The notes beneath the pieces are model-generated. The model made no database searches. It was given only the letters and a program-made list of their open reading frames with translations, and was not told the origin of the DNA. This document shows positions 16,249 through 25,956 of a stretch of 64,000 nt of DNA, in pieces (position 1 is the first letter of the stretch; the number at the start of each line of letters is the position of its first letter). The DNA comes from Aestuariivirga litoralis (GTDB lineage: Bacteria; Pseudomonadota; Alphaproteobacteria; Rhizobiales; Aestuariivirgaceae), in the NCBI RefSeq assembly GCF_015714715.1, contig NZ_WAHS01000001.1, positions 1,550,001-1,614,000 on the forward strand. The letters are read 5' to 3'. A program made the position numbers and the translations under genes.

Positions 16249-17646
16249 TCATCTCGCCAGCGCACCAAAAATGCGCACCCAGCTTTTGATGCCGCGCTGG
16301 AAGCTGGTGAGGTTGTATTTCTCATTCGGGCTGTGGATGGCATCGTCATCCAGGCCGAAGCCCACAAGCACCGAATCCATGCCCAGAATATCCTTGAAGT
16401 GGCGCACGATGGGGATGGAGCCACCGCCGCCAATCAGCATCGTCTCCCTGCCCCATTCGGCCTTCAAGGCCGCTGCAGATTTCTGGATGTAAACGCTGCC
16501 ATCAGCAATCTCGGATGCAGGTGCACCGCTGCCTTTGCCGGAGAAACGGAGTTTGGCATCGGGCATCATCTGCTTTTTGGCGAAGGCCTGAAATGCCTTC
16601 AGCACTTTCTGCGGGCTTTGCTTGCCGACCAGACGGAAGGTGAATTTGGCATGCGCCTTGGAAGCGATCACCGTCTTGGTGCCCGCACCCGTATAGCCGC
16701 CCCACATGCCGTTCACTTCCGCTGTGGGCCGCGCCCAGATTTGCTCCAGCACGCTGAAACCTTTTTCACCGGCAGCGGATTTCAAGCCCACGCTGCCAAG
16801 GAACTTCTTTTCCGAAAATTTCAGCGAGGCCCATTGCTTCTTGGTGGCTTTGGACAGTGGCGCAACACCATCATAGAATCCCGGAATGGTGACCTTGCCA
16901 TTCTTGTCATGCAGCGAGGCGACCAGCTTCGACAATGCGCGGATAGGGTTCGTCGCAGGGCCGCCATACATGCCGGAGTGAAGATCAATCGATGGGCCTT
17001 CGACTTCAACCTCCTCATGAACAAGGCCGCGCAAGCGGGTTGTAATTGCAGGGGTTTTCTCGTCCCACATTCCAGTGTCGCAGACGAAGGCGACATCGCA
17101 GGAGAGCTCTGCCTTGTTGGCTTTCAGGAAGGGAATGAGTGAGGGCGAACCCGACTCTTCTTCCCCTTCGATGAGGAAAGTAGCCTTTACCGGGAGCGAT
17201 CCCGTGGTGGCGATCCAGGCACGGGCGGCTTCAACGAAAGTCATCAGCTGGCCTTTGTCATCCGCCGTGCCGCGGCCATAGATGCGCTCCACGCCATCGG
17301 CGCCTTTTTTCAGCGTGGGCTCGAAAGGCTTGGTGTGCCAAAGCTCAATCGGATCGACGGGCTGCACATCATAATGGCCATAGAAAAGTGCGTGCGGTGT
17401 TTTGGGCGTGGCACCCTGCGGCGTGTAATGCGCCACCACCATCGGGCGGCCCGGCGTGGGGCGCACACTTGCTTCGAAGCCCAAGGCCTTGAGCTCTTTC
17501 ACCAGCCAGGCGGCGGCATCATCGCAGGGGCCGGCATAGGCGGGGTCGGTTGAAATGGACGGGATGCGCAGAAGTTCAAACAACCTGTCGAGGCTGGATT
17601 TGAAGCCGGCTTCTGCTGCGCTGACAACTTTATCTACACTCATCAT
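16249..17646 (-). CDS. M20 family metallopeptidase (second of a tandem pair)
   Basis: The 465-residue protein is a dinuclear zinc hydrolase of the M20 dipeptidase type. Zinc and catalytic motifs are visible: FYGHYDVQPVDP (His and the catalytic Asp), YGRGTADDKGQL (bridging Asp), LIEGEEESGSPSL (catalytic Glu pair), and a C-terminal HSPNEKYNL. No signal peptide is visible. It begins immediately after the stop of a paralogue, so the two form an operon. Family members cleave dipeptides or remove acyl groups from amino acids. Confidence 0.9.
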   Translation of the reverse strand: MMSVDKVVSAAEAGFKSSLDRLFELLRIPSISTDPAYAGPCDDAAAWLVKELKALGFEASVRPTPGRPMVVAHYTPQGATPKTPHALFYGHYDVQPVDPIELWHTKPFEPTLKKGADGVERIYGRGTADDKGQLMTFVEAARAWIATTGSLPVKATFLIEGEEESGSPSLIPFLKANKAELSCDVAFVCDTGMWDEKTPAITTRLRGLVHEEVEVEGPSIDLHSGMYGGPATNPIRALSKLVASLHDKNGKVTIPGFYDGVAPLSKATKKQWASLKFSEKKFLGSVGLKSAAGEKGFSVLEQIWARPTAEVNGMWGGYTGAGTKTVIASKAHAKFTFRLVGKQSPQKVLKAFQAFAKKQMMPDAKLRFSGKGSGAPASEIADGSVYIQKSAAALKAEWGRETMLIGGGGSIPIVRHFKDILGMDSVLVGFGLDDDAIHSPNEKYNLTSFQRGIKSWVRIFGALAR

Positions 17647-19038
17647 TCACGTCCTTTTTGCAATGCTGCCAAACAGCCGCGCCCAAGAGCGCGTGCCGCG
17701 GTGAAAACTTTCAAGATCATATTTTTCGTTCGGGCTGTGGGCCGCATCATCAAACCGGGCGAAGCCCACGAGCAGGCTTTCCATTTTCTGATGCTTGCGG
17801 AAACATTCGACGACGGGGATCGAAACGCCGCTGCCGACCAATGCGGTCTTCACACCCCATTCTTCGCTCAGGGCGGTTGCGGCCTCGGCGATCCATGGAT
17901 TGTCTTCCTTCACGGCGATGCCGGTTGAATCACCGGCATGGGAATGGAAGCTGATTTTGCAATCGGGCGGCAGGTTCGCCTTCATGAAAGCGCGGAAGGC
18001 GGCGCGCACTTTCTTTGGTTTCTGGCCTTCGACCAAACGGAATGAGAATTTGGCTTGCGCCTTGGCGGGCAGAACCGTCTTGCCGCCGATGCCGGTATAG
18101 CCGCCCCAGAAGCCGTTGACCTCCAGCGTGGGCCGGGCCCAGAGCTGCTCGGCCAGGGTGAAGCCCTTTTCGCCTGCGGAAGTCTTGAGGCCGATGGGGC
18201 CGAGCACTTCCTTCTCCGTCAGCTTCAAGCGTTTCCAATTGGCAAGCTTGGCTTTGGAAACCGGCTTCACGCCGTCATAGAAGCCGGGCACGGTGACCTT
18301 GCCCTTGGCGTCATGCAGCTTGGCGATGAGGCTCGAGAGCGCCTTCAGCGGGTTTCGGGCGGGGCCGCCGAAATAGCCGGAATGCAAATCGAGCCGTGGC
18401 CCGGTGACCACCACATCTTCGCTGATACAGCCGCGCAGCGATGTGGTGATGGCGGGTGTTTTGGCATCCCACATTTCGGTGTCGCAGATCATGGCGATAT
18501 CGGCCTTCAGCGCCGCGCCCTGCTCCTTCAGGAAAGCATCCAGCACATCGCTGTTGCCCTCCTCATCGCCTTCAAGCAGCACGGTGAGGCGGAAGGGCAG
18601 CGTGCCGTGAATTGCCATCCAGGCGCGCACGGCCTCTAGGAAGGTTAGCAACTGGCCCTTGTCGTCGGCGGCACCGCGGCCGAAGACGGCCTTCACGCCG
18701 CTGGCCGTTTTGCCGATCCGTGGCTCGAAAGGTGGCGTGGCCCAGAGGTTGAGTGGATCGACTGGCTGCACGTCATAATGGCCGTAAAACAGAACATGCG
18801 GCAGGCTGGCCTGGCCTTCGTTCCAGCGGGACAGAAGCACCGGCTGGCCCGTGGTGTTGTGCAAGCTGGCCCGGCCGCCAAAGCTTTCCAAATGGGCCTT
18901 CAGCCAGTGGGCACAAGCGATACATTCACTGTCAAAAGCCGGGTCGGTTGCGATGCTCTGGAATTTCACCAAGCGGAACAAAATTTCCAAGCTTTCTTCT
19001 TGCGCGGCATCGATTTTTGAGAGTACGGCTTGAAGCAT
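17647..19038 (-). CDS. M20 family metallopeptidase (first of a tandem pair)
   Basis: This 463-residue paralogue keeps all M20 motifs: FYGHYDVQPVDPLNLW, FGRGAADDKGQLL, VLLEGDEEGNSDV and AHSPNEKYDLESF. It aligns along its whole length with the downstream copy, showing a tandem duplication, but the two have diverged enough to suggest different substrates. The start at 19038 is divergent from the SLC13 transporter gene, 73 bases away. Its exact peptide substrate cannot be told. Confidence 0.9.
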   Translation of the reverse strand: MLQAVLSKIDAAQEESLEILFRLVKFQSIATDPAFDSECIACAHWLKAHLESFGGRASLHNTTGQPVLLSRWNEGQASLPHVLFYGHYDVQPVDPLNLWATPPFEPRIGKTASGVKAVFGRGAADDKGQLLTFLEAVRAWMAIHGTLPFRLTVLLEGDEEGNSDVLDAFLKEQGAALKADIAMICDTEMWDAKTPAITTSLRGCISEDVVVTGPRLDLHSGYFGGPARNPLKALSSLIAKLHDAKGKVTVPGFYDGVKPVSKAKLANWKRLKLTEKEVLGPIGLKTSAGEKGFTLAEQLWARPTLEVNGFWGGYTGIGGKTVLPAKAQAKFSFRLVEGQKPKKVRAAFRAFMKANLPPDCKISFHSHAGDSTGIAVKEDNPWIAEAATALSEEWGVKTALVGSGVSIPVVECFRKHQKMESLLVGFARFDDAAHSPNEKYDLESFHRGTRSWARLFGSIAKRT

Positions 19039-19111
19039 GGCTGGCGTGGCGAATCCGGGGTTCCGGCGTTAACTTTACCACGGGCCGCTGCAAAAGGGCA
19101 AAGACCACGCG

Positions 19112-20659
19112 ATGAGCGCAGAACAGGCCAGCTTCCTCTTAGCCCGCGACAGTTTGCTGGCAAACGAGGTGTCGTCTGGCCTTCACCGCATCCGCCGGCG
19201 CGGTTACCAGCGCTATGTCCTTTGGAAGAATTTCATCGATTTCTCGCTGCTGTGGAAGCGGCGCTGGTTCATCATTGCCATGTTCCTTGGCTTTGCACTG
19301 ATGACGGCGCCCACGCCTGCGGGGCTGACGCATCAGGGCCAGATCGTTCTGTGCATGTCGCTGATCTCGACGATCCTGTTTGCCAGCGAGGCGGTGCCGC
19401 TGCCCACAGTGCCGTTGCTGATTATTGTCGGCGAAGTGGTGCTGCTGGGAATTGACCCCACGGTGGTGGCGCAGAGCCTGATGACGGACTCTGTGCTGTT
19501 CATCATGGGCTCGCTGATGCTGGCCGTGGCGGTGGTGAAGCAGCGTCTCGACAAACGCATTGCCTGGTGGATCGTGCGGATCACTGGCACCAATCTTTAC
19601 GCCATCAGTTTCGGACTGGTCGTTGTGTGCGGTTTGCTGGCGGCCTTTATCGGTGAACATACAGTGGCGGCGATGATGCTGCCGGTGGGCGTGACGCTGA
19701 TTTCACTGACCTCGAATGAACCCACCAAAGTGCGCAATGTGGCCGCCGTGCTGTTGTTCTCGATCTGCTATGGTTGCTCGATTGCCGGCGTAGCCACGCC
19801 ATCGGGCGGCGCGCGCAATGCCATCATGATTTCCTATTGGAAATCGCTATTCTTCAACCCGGAGGACCCGGCCACCAACCGCTACATCATGGATTACCTG
19901 CATTGGGCACTTTACGCCTTCCCGATGTTCCTGCTGCGCCTGCCCTTCGTCACGCTGCTGCTGGCCTGGACCTTCAAGCCCGAAACCACTGACATGACGC
20001 GCTCCATCGCGCGGCTGCGCACGCAGGTTGCCATGCAGGGGCCGATGCGTGGTTCGGAATGGATGACCATCCTGATTTTCGGCGTCACCATCACCGCCTG
20101 GGTCGGCTTTTCGCAGCATCTGGGCCTGGGCACGATTGCGATTGCCGGCACGGCAGCGTTTCTGATTTTCGGCCTGGTGCGCTGGGAAGACATCAATGCC
20201 GGCGTGAACTGGGGGGTGATCTGGCTTTATGCTGCCGCGATTTCGCTGGGCGTGGAAATGAAGGCCACGGGCGCTGCCGAATGGGTGGCGCACAGCATGC
20301 TGCATGGCATGCAAGCGGTGAATGCCAATGGGCTGTTCCCGTTCAACTTCACCATTTCAGTGCTCACCATTTTCGTGTCCAACACAATGACTGCGGGTGC
20401 TGCCGTGGCGGTGCTGGCGCCCATCGTGCTGAACACGGCGGTGGCTTCGGGGCATGATCCGTTGGCCACTGGTTTCCTGTCAGCGATTTCATCAGCCTTT
20501 GGATATCTGACGCCTGCAGCGCAACCGGCGTTCACGATTGTGTATGCGTCAGGCTATCTCAAGGCATCTGACTTTATGAAAATTGGCGTGCGCATGATGA
20601 TCCTGTCCTTCATGGTGCTGATGCTGCTGGCGCAATATTACTGGCCGCAATTATCATGA
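19112..20659 (+). CDS. SLC13/DASS-family anion transporter
   Basis: The 515-residue protein has roughly eleven membrane segments and the divalent-anion:sodium symporter features: ASEAVPLPTVPLLIIVGEVV, IGEHTVAAMMLPVGVTL in the first half, and VSNTMTAGAAVAVLAPI in the second, which correspond to the SNT-type ion-binding tips. Substrates of the family are sulfate, succinate or other dicarboxylates. The universal stress protein gene overlaps its stop as ATGA (20656-20659), and a GST gene follows the same way, so these three are one operon. Coupling to a Usp protein suggests the transporter is regulated or stabilised by it. Confidence 0.88.
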   Translation: MSAEQASFLLARDSLLANEVSSGLHRIRRRGYQRYVLWKNFIDFSLLWKRRWFIIAMFLGFALMTAPTPAGLTHQGQIVLCMSLISTILFASEAVPLPTVPLLIIVGEVVLLGIDPTVVAQSLMTDSVLFIMGSLMLAVAVVKQRLDKRIAWWIVRITGTNLYAISFGLVVVCGLLAAFIGEHTVAAMMLPVGVTLISLTSNEPTKVRNVAAVLLFSICYGCSIAGVATPSGGARNAIMISYWKSLFFNPEDPATNRYIMDYLHWALYAFPMFLLRLPFVTLLLAWTFKPETTDMTRSIARLRTQVAMQGPMRGSEWMTILIFGVTITAWVGFSQHLGLGTIAIAGTAAFLIFGLVRWEDINAGVNWGVIWLYAAAISLGVEMKATGAAEWVAHSMLHGMQAVNANGLFPFNFTISVLTIFVSNTMTAGAAVAVLAPIVLNTAVASGHDPLATGFLSAISSAFGYLTPAAQPAFTIVYASGYLKASDFMKIGVRMMILSFMVLMLLAQYYWPQLS

Positions 20660-21666
20660 GCCTGTTCCGCCGCAATGTGCTGCCGGACCGGCAGGAAGCC
20701 GCCATCCAGAAAACCGTGTCGCATCTGCGTGCGCAGCGGCGCAACCGGTTCCGCATCCTGGCCTGCATTGACGGAACAGACGAAAGCTTCATCAGCGTGC
20801 GCAAGGCGGCGCGGTTTGGCGCGTCGGATGAATGCGACATCATTATTCTCTACGTGCGGCCCATCGATACGGGACTGCATTCGGGCGGATTGCAAGTGCG
20901 GCTGGCGCGGCAGAACATGATGGAATCCGGCTTCGAGCTGCCGGGGGTGAGCCATCTGAAACGCGCGCTCGATATCCTCAAGGCCGAAGGGCTCGATGTG
21001 AGCGACTGGAGTCGCGAAGTGCAGAACCAGGATGCCTGGGGCGATCCGGCGGGTGATAACAAGATTGAGTATAAAGGCCCAACCGGGCGCAGCGTGGTGC
21101 TGAAGCTAAAGACCGCGCCTGATGTGGCGGTGGGCATTCTCGATCAATATGAGTTGGGGCCGTATAACCTCATAATCGTGGGCGCGCCTTCGCGGTGGCG
21201 CTCGGAATTCCGGTCGCTGTTTGATTCCGGCGTGGTGCAAACCATTGCCACTATGGCGCCCTGTTCGGTGATGGTGGCCAGAAAGCAGAATGAGCGCATG
21301 GGCTTTCTGTTCGCCATTGATGGCACGGCGCGCTCGATGCAACTGGTGCGGCGCGGTGCTGTGCTGGCGCATGTGATGCAACGCGATATCAGCCTGCTTT
21401 CCGTGGCGCCCGATGAAGCGGCGCGTCCAGCGGCGCAAGAGGCGGTGGCCAATGCGCAGGCCCTACTCAAAGCCATGGGCATCACTACGCTTGAGGCGAG
21501 AGTTGCCGTGGGGGATGTGGCCACCTCTATTGTCGAAGTGGGCAACAACTACGGTACCATTGTGGTCAATGACGAGCGGCGCACCAAGATGGAGCGCCTG
21601 TTACGCGGATCGGTGGCGACGGAAGTGGTGCGGCGGGCGGCGACTAGCGTTCTGGAGGTGCGATGA
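20656..21666 (+). CDS. Tandem-domain universal stress protein
   Basis: The 336-residue protein has two Usp-like halves: the first begins FRILACIDGTDESFISVRKA and ends YNLIIVGAPSRW followed by APCSVMVARK; the second begins GFLFAIDGTARSMQLVRRG and ends GTIVVNDERR with ATSVLEVR. The ATP-binding G-2x-G-9x-G pattern is incomplete in both, so nucleotide binding is doubtful. An ATGA overlap couples it to the upstream SLC13 transporter, and another couples it to the GST downstream. Such pairs occur elsewhere and the Usp may modulate the transporter. Confidence 0.78.
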   Translation: MSLFRRNVLPDRQEAAIQKTVSHLRAQRRNRFRILACIDGTDESFISVRKAARFGASDECDIIILYVRPIDTGLHSGGLQVRLARQNMMESGFELPGVSHLKRALDILKAEGLDVSDWSREVQNQDAWGDPAGDNKIEYKGPTGRSVVLKLKTAPDVAVGILDQYELGPYNLIIVGAPSRWRSEFRSLFDSGVVQTIATMAPCSVMVARKQNERMGFLFAIDGTARSMQLVRRGAVLAHVMQRDISLLSVAPDEAARPAAQEAVANAQALLKAMGITTLEARVAVGDVATSIVEVGNNYGTIVVNDERRTKMERLLRGSVATEVVRRAATSVLEVR

Positions 21667-22289
21667 TGGCGGAATTCAAACTGTGGTGTTTTGGCGAGAG
21701 TGGCAATTCCTATAAAGCCGCGCTGATGCTCAATCTGTGCGATCTGGAATGGCGGCCGGAACTGGTCGATTTCTTCAATGGCGAGACGCGCGGCGATGCG
21801 TATCGCTCTGATGTGAATGAAATGGGCGAAGCGCCGGTGCTGGACCACAATGGCAAAATGCTCAGCCAGTCCGGCGTGATCCTCGATTATCTGTCATCCC
21901 TGACCGGTAAATTCTCCGGCCGCGATGCGGATGAGCGGCGCGAAATCTTGCGCTGGATCCTGTGGGATAATCACAAATTCACCAGCTACATCGCCACGCT
22001 GCGATTCCTGGTCACGCTGGCCAAAACCGGCGATCCTGCCGTGATTGAATGGCTGCGCGGGCGGGTGAATGGATCGATGGGTGTGCTGGACAAGCACCTC
22101 GCAGGCCGGGCATTCCTGCTCGGTGACAGGCCTACCATCGCTGACATTTCACTGGTGGGGTATCTCTATTACGGTGATGAATTGCCGTTCGAAGTGCTGC
22201 CGCATGTGACGGCTTGGACCGAGCGGGTCAAGGCGCTGCCACATTGGAAGCATCCGTATGATCTGATGCCGAGGAAGGCGAAGGCTTGA
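21663..22289 (+). CDS. Glutathione S-transferase family protein
   Basis: This 208-residue protein has the thioredoxin-like N-terminal domain (KLWCFGESGNSYKAALMLNL), the cis-Pro motif MGEAPVLDHNGKMLSQSGVI in which the Glu-Ser-like pair of the glutathione site is QSGVI, and an all-helical C-terminal domain with the N-capping DRPTIADISLVGYL. The chemistry may be conjugation or thiol reduction. Its ATGA overlap with the Usp gene makes it the last gene of the SLC13-Usp-GST operon. The second Met (21666) is an equally possible start. Confidence 0.87.
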   Translation: MMAEFKLWCFGESGNSYKAALMLNLCDLEWRPELVDFFNGETRGDAYRSDVNEMGEAPVLDHNGKMLSQSGVILDYLSSLTGKFSGRDADERREILRWILWDNHKFTSYIATLRFLVTLAKTGDPAVIEWLRGRVNGSMGVLDKHLAGRAFLLGDRPTIADISLVGYLYYGDELPFEVLPHVTAWTERVKALPHWKHPYDLMPRKAKA

Positions 22290-22298
22290 AAAGAAACG

Positions 22299-22314
22299 CC
22301 CGTTTACGCGGGCA
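22299..22314. terminator. Weak hairpin after the SLC13-Usp-GST operon
   Basis: GCCCG and CGGGC pair across a short TTTACG loop ten bases after the GST stop, without a T-run. The flank resembles a dispersed CCCGTTTACGCGGGCATGACG-like sequence seen in many proteobacterial genomes. A Rho-dependent end or a repeat element are both possible. Confidence 0.3.
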
Positions 22315-22343
22315 TGACGTGATCGCGAATAGCAGCGGGGAAG

Positions 22344-23066
22344 TTAACCCGCCTGCTCTTCCATCGAGTCGAGATATTCGTTCAGGTGGTCGAAATCTTC
22401 GAAGCGCATCCAACCTTCATCGGTTTCGGCTTCGATCGTGTCATCGGAAAGCACGCGTGCGGCGCGGCCACGGATGACTTTTTCCTCGACGACAAACAGG
22501 CCTTCGGCACCCGATGCGCTTTGAGCGGCCTCGGCATGATCTTCCGGTCCGGGGCGATCATCATCTTCAGCGGCGTCTGCTGCATCCATCCCACCGATGG
22601 ATTTGATGATGTCTTTCTTGGCCTGTTCCAGCGCGTTGATCGTGTCGGTCACTTGCACGCCGGCACCCTTCAGCGCGGCGTCGGCTTCATCGCGCGAAAT
22701 GCCGGCCACGGAAGCCACTGCTGCCTCGGCGGCGGACAGCGCTTCTGCCTCCGGCGTCTTCTTGTTGAAAAAGGCCCCGGCCTTGGCATTGTCCTGCGGC
22801 GAACTCACCGGTGCGGGCACTGCCACGCGCGATGGCGGCGGCGGAGCGCCCACGGTTTCAGCCTGCTTCCTTGGTGCATTGACCCGGAACGCGTCAATCA
22901 CGCCGCCGAGGCCCACGGCCAAGATGCCGCCCACCAGCAGGAACACTGCCGTATCCAATTGAATTCCGTAAACCGCCATGCGGCCCGGCTGTACGAAGGA
23001 CAAGGCCCCCAGCACCAGACCCAGCAGGGCCAACACCGTCCCCAATAGCTTCATCAAATTCGACAT
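22344..23066 (-). CDS. Two-TM protein with acidic cytoplasmic domain, unknown function
   Basis: The 240-residue product starts with two membrane helices (LMKLLGTVLALLGLVLGALS and FLLVGGILAVGLGGVIDAFR), then a proline-rich linker (PPPPSRVAVPAPV), a helical segment with ISRDEADAALKGAGV that resembles a helix-hairpin-helix-like repeat, and an Asp/Glu-rich stretch with AAEDDDRPGPEDHAE. The C-terminal EGLFVVEEKVIRGRAARVLS and WMRFEDFDHLNEYLDSM look like a small globular domain. I do not recognise the family. It is 95 bases upstream-facing of the mrp gene end and probably separately transcribed. Confidence 0.65.
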   Translation of the reverse strand: MSNLMKLLGTVLALLGLVLGALSFVQPGRMAVYGIQLDTAVFLLVGGILAVGLGGVIDAFRVNAPRKQAETVGAPPPPSRVAVPAPVSSPQDNAKAGAFFNKKTPEAEALSAAEAAVASVAGISRDEADAALKGAGVQVTDTINALEQAKKDIIKSIGGMDAADAAEDDDRPGPEDHAEAAQSASGAEGLFVVEEKVIRGRAARVLSDDTIEAETDEGWMRFEDFDHLNEYLDSMEEQAG

Positions 23067-23161
23067 CTCATCCCCTCTGTCGAGTTCCGCTGTTGAATTG
23101 AATCAACCAATTGCGATCATAAGTCAACTCAGGGCCGGGGCGAAGGGCTAATCTGTTGATC

Positions 23162-24271
23162 CTATTCAATAACGATGCGCGGCGGGGCCTTGGTCAATTG
23201 GCCCGCTTCCAGCCTGGCCCAGATGTTGGCGGCGATGCCCCGGTACACTGCTGCATGGGGTGAATCCGGCAGGCTGGCCACGATGGGCTCGCCTGCATCA
23301 GAGCGTTCACGAATCTCCAGATCAAGCGGAATTTCGCCCAGGAAAGGCAGGCTCAGTTTCTCCGCTTCCTTGCGCGCGCCACCATGGCCGAAGATTTCGT
23401 GGCGCTTGCCGCATTGGTCGCAAATGAAATAGCTCATATTCTCGATAATGCCGAGCACCGGCACATTGACCTTCACAAACATGTTGAGGCCCTTGCGCGC
23501 ATCGATCAGCGCGAGATCCTGTGGGGTGGAGACAATGACCGCGCCGGAGAGCGGGGTTTGCTGCGCCAGCGTCAATTGCGCATCGCCAGTGCCGGGCGGC
23601 ATATCGATCACCATCACATCGGTTTCACCCCAGGACACTTCGCGCAAAAGCTGGGTGAGGGCCGACATGACCATCGGCCCGCGCCAGATCATCGGGGTGG
23701 CTTCATCAACGAGGAAGCCAATGGAGGCGACTTCGACGCCGAAGCGGTTCATCGGCTTCATGCGCTTGCCTTCCTCATCGGAAGCTTCAGGCTTGCCGTG
23801 GATGCCGAATAGCTTGGGCATCGAGGGGCCATAGACATCGGCATCCAGCACCGCCACGCGCAGGCCATTAGCCTTGAAGCCCAGCGCCAGGTTGATCGCG
23901 GTGGTGGATTTGCCTACGCCACCCTTGCCGGAGGCCACGGCGATCAAATGCTTCACACCTGGGATGCCGTTGCGCAGCGAAGCGGCCTGTTGCTGCTTTG
24001 GGCCGGGGGTACGCTCAGGTGCGCGTTCCGCTGTCAACACCACACGGGCTTTCTTGACGCCGTCGATCTTCGACACACGGTCCTGCACAAAGGCGGCCAG
24101 CTGCTCCATGGATTTGGCATGGGCAGGGTTCACATTGAGGGCGAACATTACCTCGCCGTCCTGGATGGCGATTTCGGACACAAGCCCCGCACTCACAATG
24201 TTGCCGCGCCCGTCCGGGGCGGCAATGTGTTTCAGTTCGGCGAGGATCAGGTCTTGGGAAAGTGCGGGCAT
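23162..24271 (-). CDS. apbC: Mrp/ApbC-type iron-sulfur cluster carrier ATPase
   Basis: This 369-residue P-loop ATPase loads and carries 4Fe-4S clusters. It has an N-terminal DUF59/MIP18-like domain (residues 1-85), a deviant Walker A (SGKGGVGKSTTAINLALG), the switch motif DADVYGPSMPKLFG, MVIDMPPGTGDAQLTL, and the CxxC of YFICDQCGKRHEIFG that binds the bridging cluster in dimers. Length and order match alphaproteobacterial Mrp. The start MPALSQDLILAEL gives the full DUF59 domain. Confidence 0.94.
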   Translation of the reverse strand: MPALSQDLILAELKHIAAPDGRGNIVSAGLVSEIAIQDGEVMFALNVNPAHAKSMEQLAAFVQDRVSKIDGVKKARVVLTAERAPERTPGPKQQQAASLRNGIPGVKHLIAVASGKGGVGKSTTAINLALGFKANGLRVAVLDADVYGPSMPKLFGIHGKPEASDEEGKRMKPMNRFGVEVASIGFLVDEATPMIWRGPMVMSALTQLLREVSWGETDVMVIDMPPGTGDAQLTLAQQTPLSGAVIVSTPQDLALIDARKGLNMFVKVNVPVLGIIENMSYFICDQCGKRHEIFGHGGARKEAEKLSLPFLGEIPLDLEIRERSDAGEPIVASLPDSPHAAVYRGIAANIWARLEAGQLTKAPPRIVIE

Positions 24272-24417
24272 GGGAGAGTAAACCGTTGGTTGTTCTGGCA
24301 GGTTGATATGGTGAAGGGATTATTGAAGGGCAAGCGGGAAGTCCAACTGCATTTAATCCAAATGATTTTAGCGAATTTCCCAACTGAAGGTTTAGAGCTT
24401 GTTGGTAGGACCAGGCA

Positions 24418-25956
24418 ATGTCCGATGACGTATCGCCACTTGCCCGCGAGGGCCTGACTTCCAAGCTGAACAGTCGGCCGGACTCTGCTGATTTTGCCAT
24501 GGCTGCCAAGCCACAGAATTCGCCCTGGCAGCGCGAGCTGCTTGAGCTCTTCCTGCGCAACCAGCTCAAACTGGCTGTCGTGATGCCTGCGCTTGCGATG
24601 TTCCTCGCCTTTACTGTCGCTCCCTGGTGCGGCTGGAATGTGGTTTTGCCCTGGTTGCTCGGTACCGTCGGCACCAGCTTAATCCAAATTTACCTGTGCT
24701 GGTATTATTTCAAGTCGAAGCCGTTGCACGGCAGTGGAATGCACGGCGTGTTTGGCGACTGGCTGGGCATGGCAACAGCAACCGAATTCATGCAGGGCCT
24801 GTTCTGGGTCTTGCCGCTGTTCCTGTTCACACCGGAAGGCGTGCATCAGCATGGGACCTTCCTGATTGCCACGGTGCTGGCCGTAGCGGCGCTTCGCTTT
24901 CTCATCGCAAACAATTTCATGCCCGTCCTGGTGGCCGGCACTGGAATCATTGTGCTTGGGGCGGCCTTGCGCTGTTTTGTCGAGTTTGATGTTTTCAACA
25001 GCACAGTTGGTTGCATTCTGGTGTTCTTGGAGGTGCTTTTCCTTCTGGTGGCGCGCCGCCTGCAAGATACAGCCCGCGACATGCTGCTGTTCCGCGCGCA
25101 AAAGGATGCTCTGATTGAAGAGCTGCGCGCCGCGCGCGATCTTGCCGAAAAAGAGCGCGGCAAGGCGGAAAGTGCCAGCCAGGCCAAAACCGTTTTTCTC
25201 GCGAATATGAGCCATGAACTGCGCACACCGCTCAACGCAATTCTTGGCTTTTCCGAAATCCTGCACACCGAGATGTTCGGCCCCATCAAGAACGATACCT
25301 ACAAGGACTATGCCGCTGACATCAATTCCTCCGGCCGCTACCTGCTGGGATTGATCAACGATATTCTCGATATTTCGCGCATTGAGGCCGGACGGCGCGA
25401 GATCATGGACACTGTGATCACCATCTCGAAGCCGCTTGAAGACGCGATGGCCTTCGCTGCACCCGTGGCAGCGGAGAAAAAAGTTTCTGTCACCCTCTCT
25501 ATCGACCCTGAACTGCCACGCCTGCGGGGTGACAGCCGGTCCATTCAACAGGTGGCGATTAACCTTCTCACCAATGCGGTGAAATTCACGCCCGAGGGCG
25601 GCCAGATCGAAATTGGCGCCAAGCGCGTTTCCAACGGCGCACTGCAAATCTTTGTGAAAGACAATGGTCCTGGCATTCCACCGCAAGAGCTGAAATCAGT
25701 GCTGATGTCTTTCACGCGCGGGCGGCGCTCCACCGACAAGGCAATCGATGGCGTTGGCCTGGGCTTGGCGATCGTCAAAGGCATCATGGAGCTGCACGAA
25801 GGCACAATCGAAATTGAAAGCATGGTGGGTCTTGGCACAAATATCCTGTGCACCTTCCCCGCCAAACGCGTGCTGTCCGGACCTATGAGCGAGCTCGAAT
25901 CCGGAGCAGCGATTTCCAGCGAAAGCCAGAAGCGGCTGCTGAAACTGACCGGCTAG
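24418..25956 (+). CDS. Membrane sensor histidine kinase, PleC/DivJ/PdhS-like core
   Basis: The 512-residue kinase has about six N-terminal membrane segments (residues 50-205), a coiled linker, a HisKA domain with the phosphorylated His in FLANMSHELRTPLNAILGF (about residue 266), and a HATPase domain with N box NLLTNAVKFTPEGG, G1 DNGPGIPP and G2 GVGLGLAIVKGIMELHEG. The stretch HTEMFGPIKNDTYKDYAADI and INDILDISRIEAGRR is characteristic of the alphaproteobacterial PleC/DivJ/PdhS kinases that signal to DivK. No PAS domain or receiver is visible, and no response regulator is adjacent, so its partner is an orphan regulator elsewhere. It is tail to tail with cobT, overlapping by 4 bases. Confidence 0.9.
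   Translation: MSDDVSPLAREGLTSKLNSRPDSADFAMAAKPQNSPWQRELLELFLRNQLKLAVVMPALAMFLAFTVAPWCGWNVVLPWLLGTVGTSLIQIYLCWYYFKSKPLHGSGMHGVFGDWLGMATATEFMQGLFWVLPLFLFTPEGVHQHGTFLIATVLAVAALRFLIANNFMPVLVAGTGIIVLGAALRCFVEFDVFNSTVGCILVFLEVLFLLVARRLQDTARDMLLFRAQKDALIEELRAARDLAEKERGKAESASQAKTVFLANMSHELRTPLNAILGFSEILHTEMFGPIKNDTYKDYAADINSSGRYLLGLINDILDISRIEAGRREIMDTVITISKPLEDAMAFAAPVAAEKKVSVTLSIDPELPRLRGDSRSIQQVAINLLTNAVKFTPEGGQIEIGAKRVSNGALQIFVKDNGPGIPPQELKSVLMSFTRGRRSTDKAIDGVGLGLAIVKGIMELHEGTIEIESMVGLGTNILCTFPAKRVLSGPMSELESGAAISSESQKRLLKLTG

Noticed and set aside
22299..22320. CCCGTTTACGCGGGCATGACG-like sequence as a mobile repeat
   Set aside because: A second copy was not found in the window, so I list it only as a weak hairpin.
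23946..24457. Plus-strand frame across the mrp gene and its promoter
   Set aside because: It is an antisense shadow of mrp with no family features.
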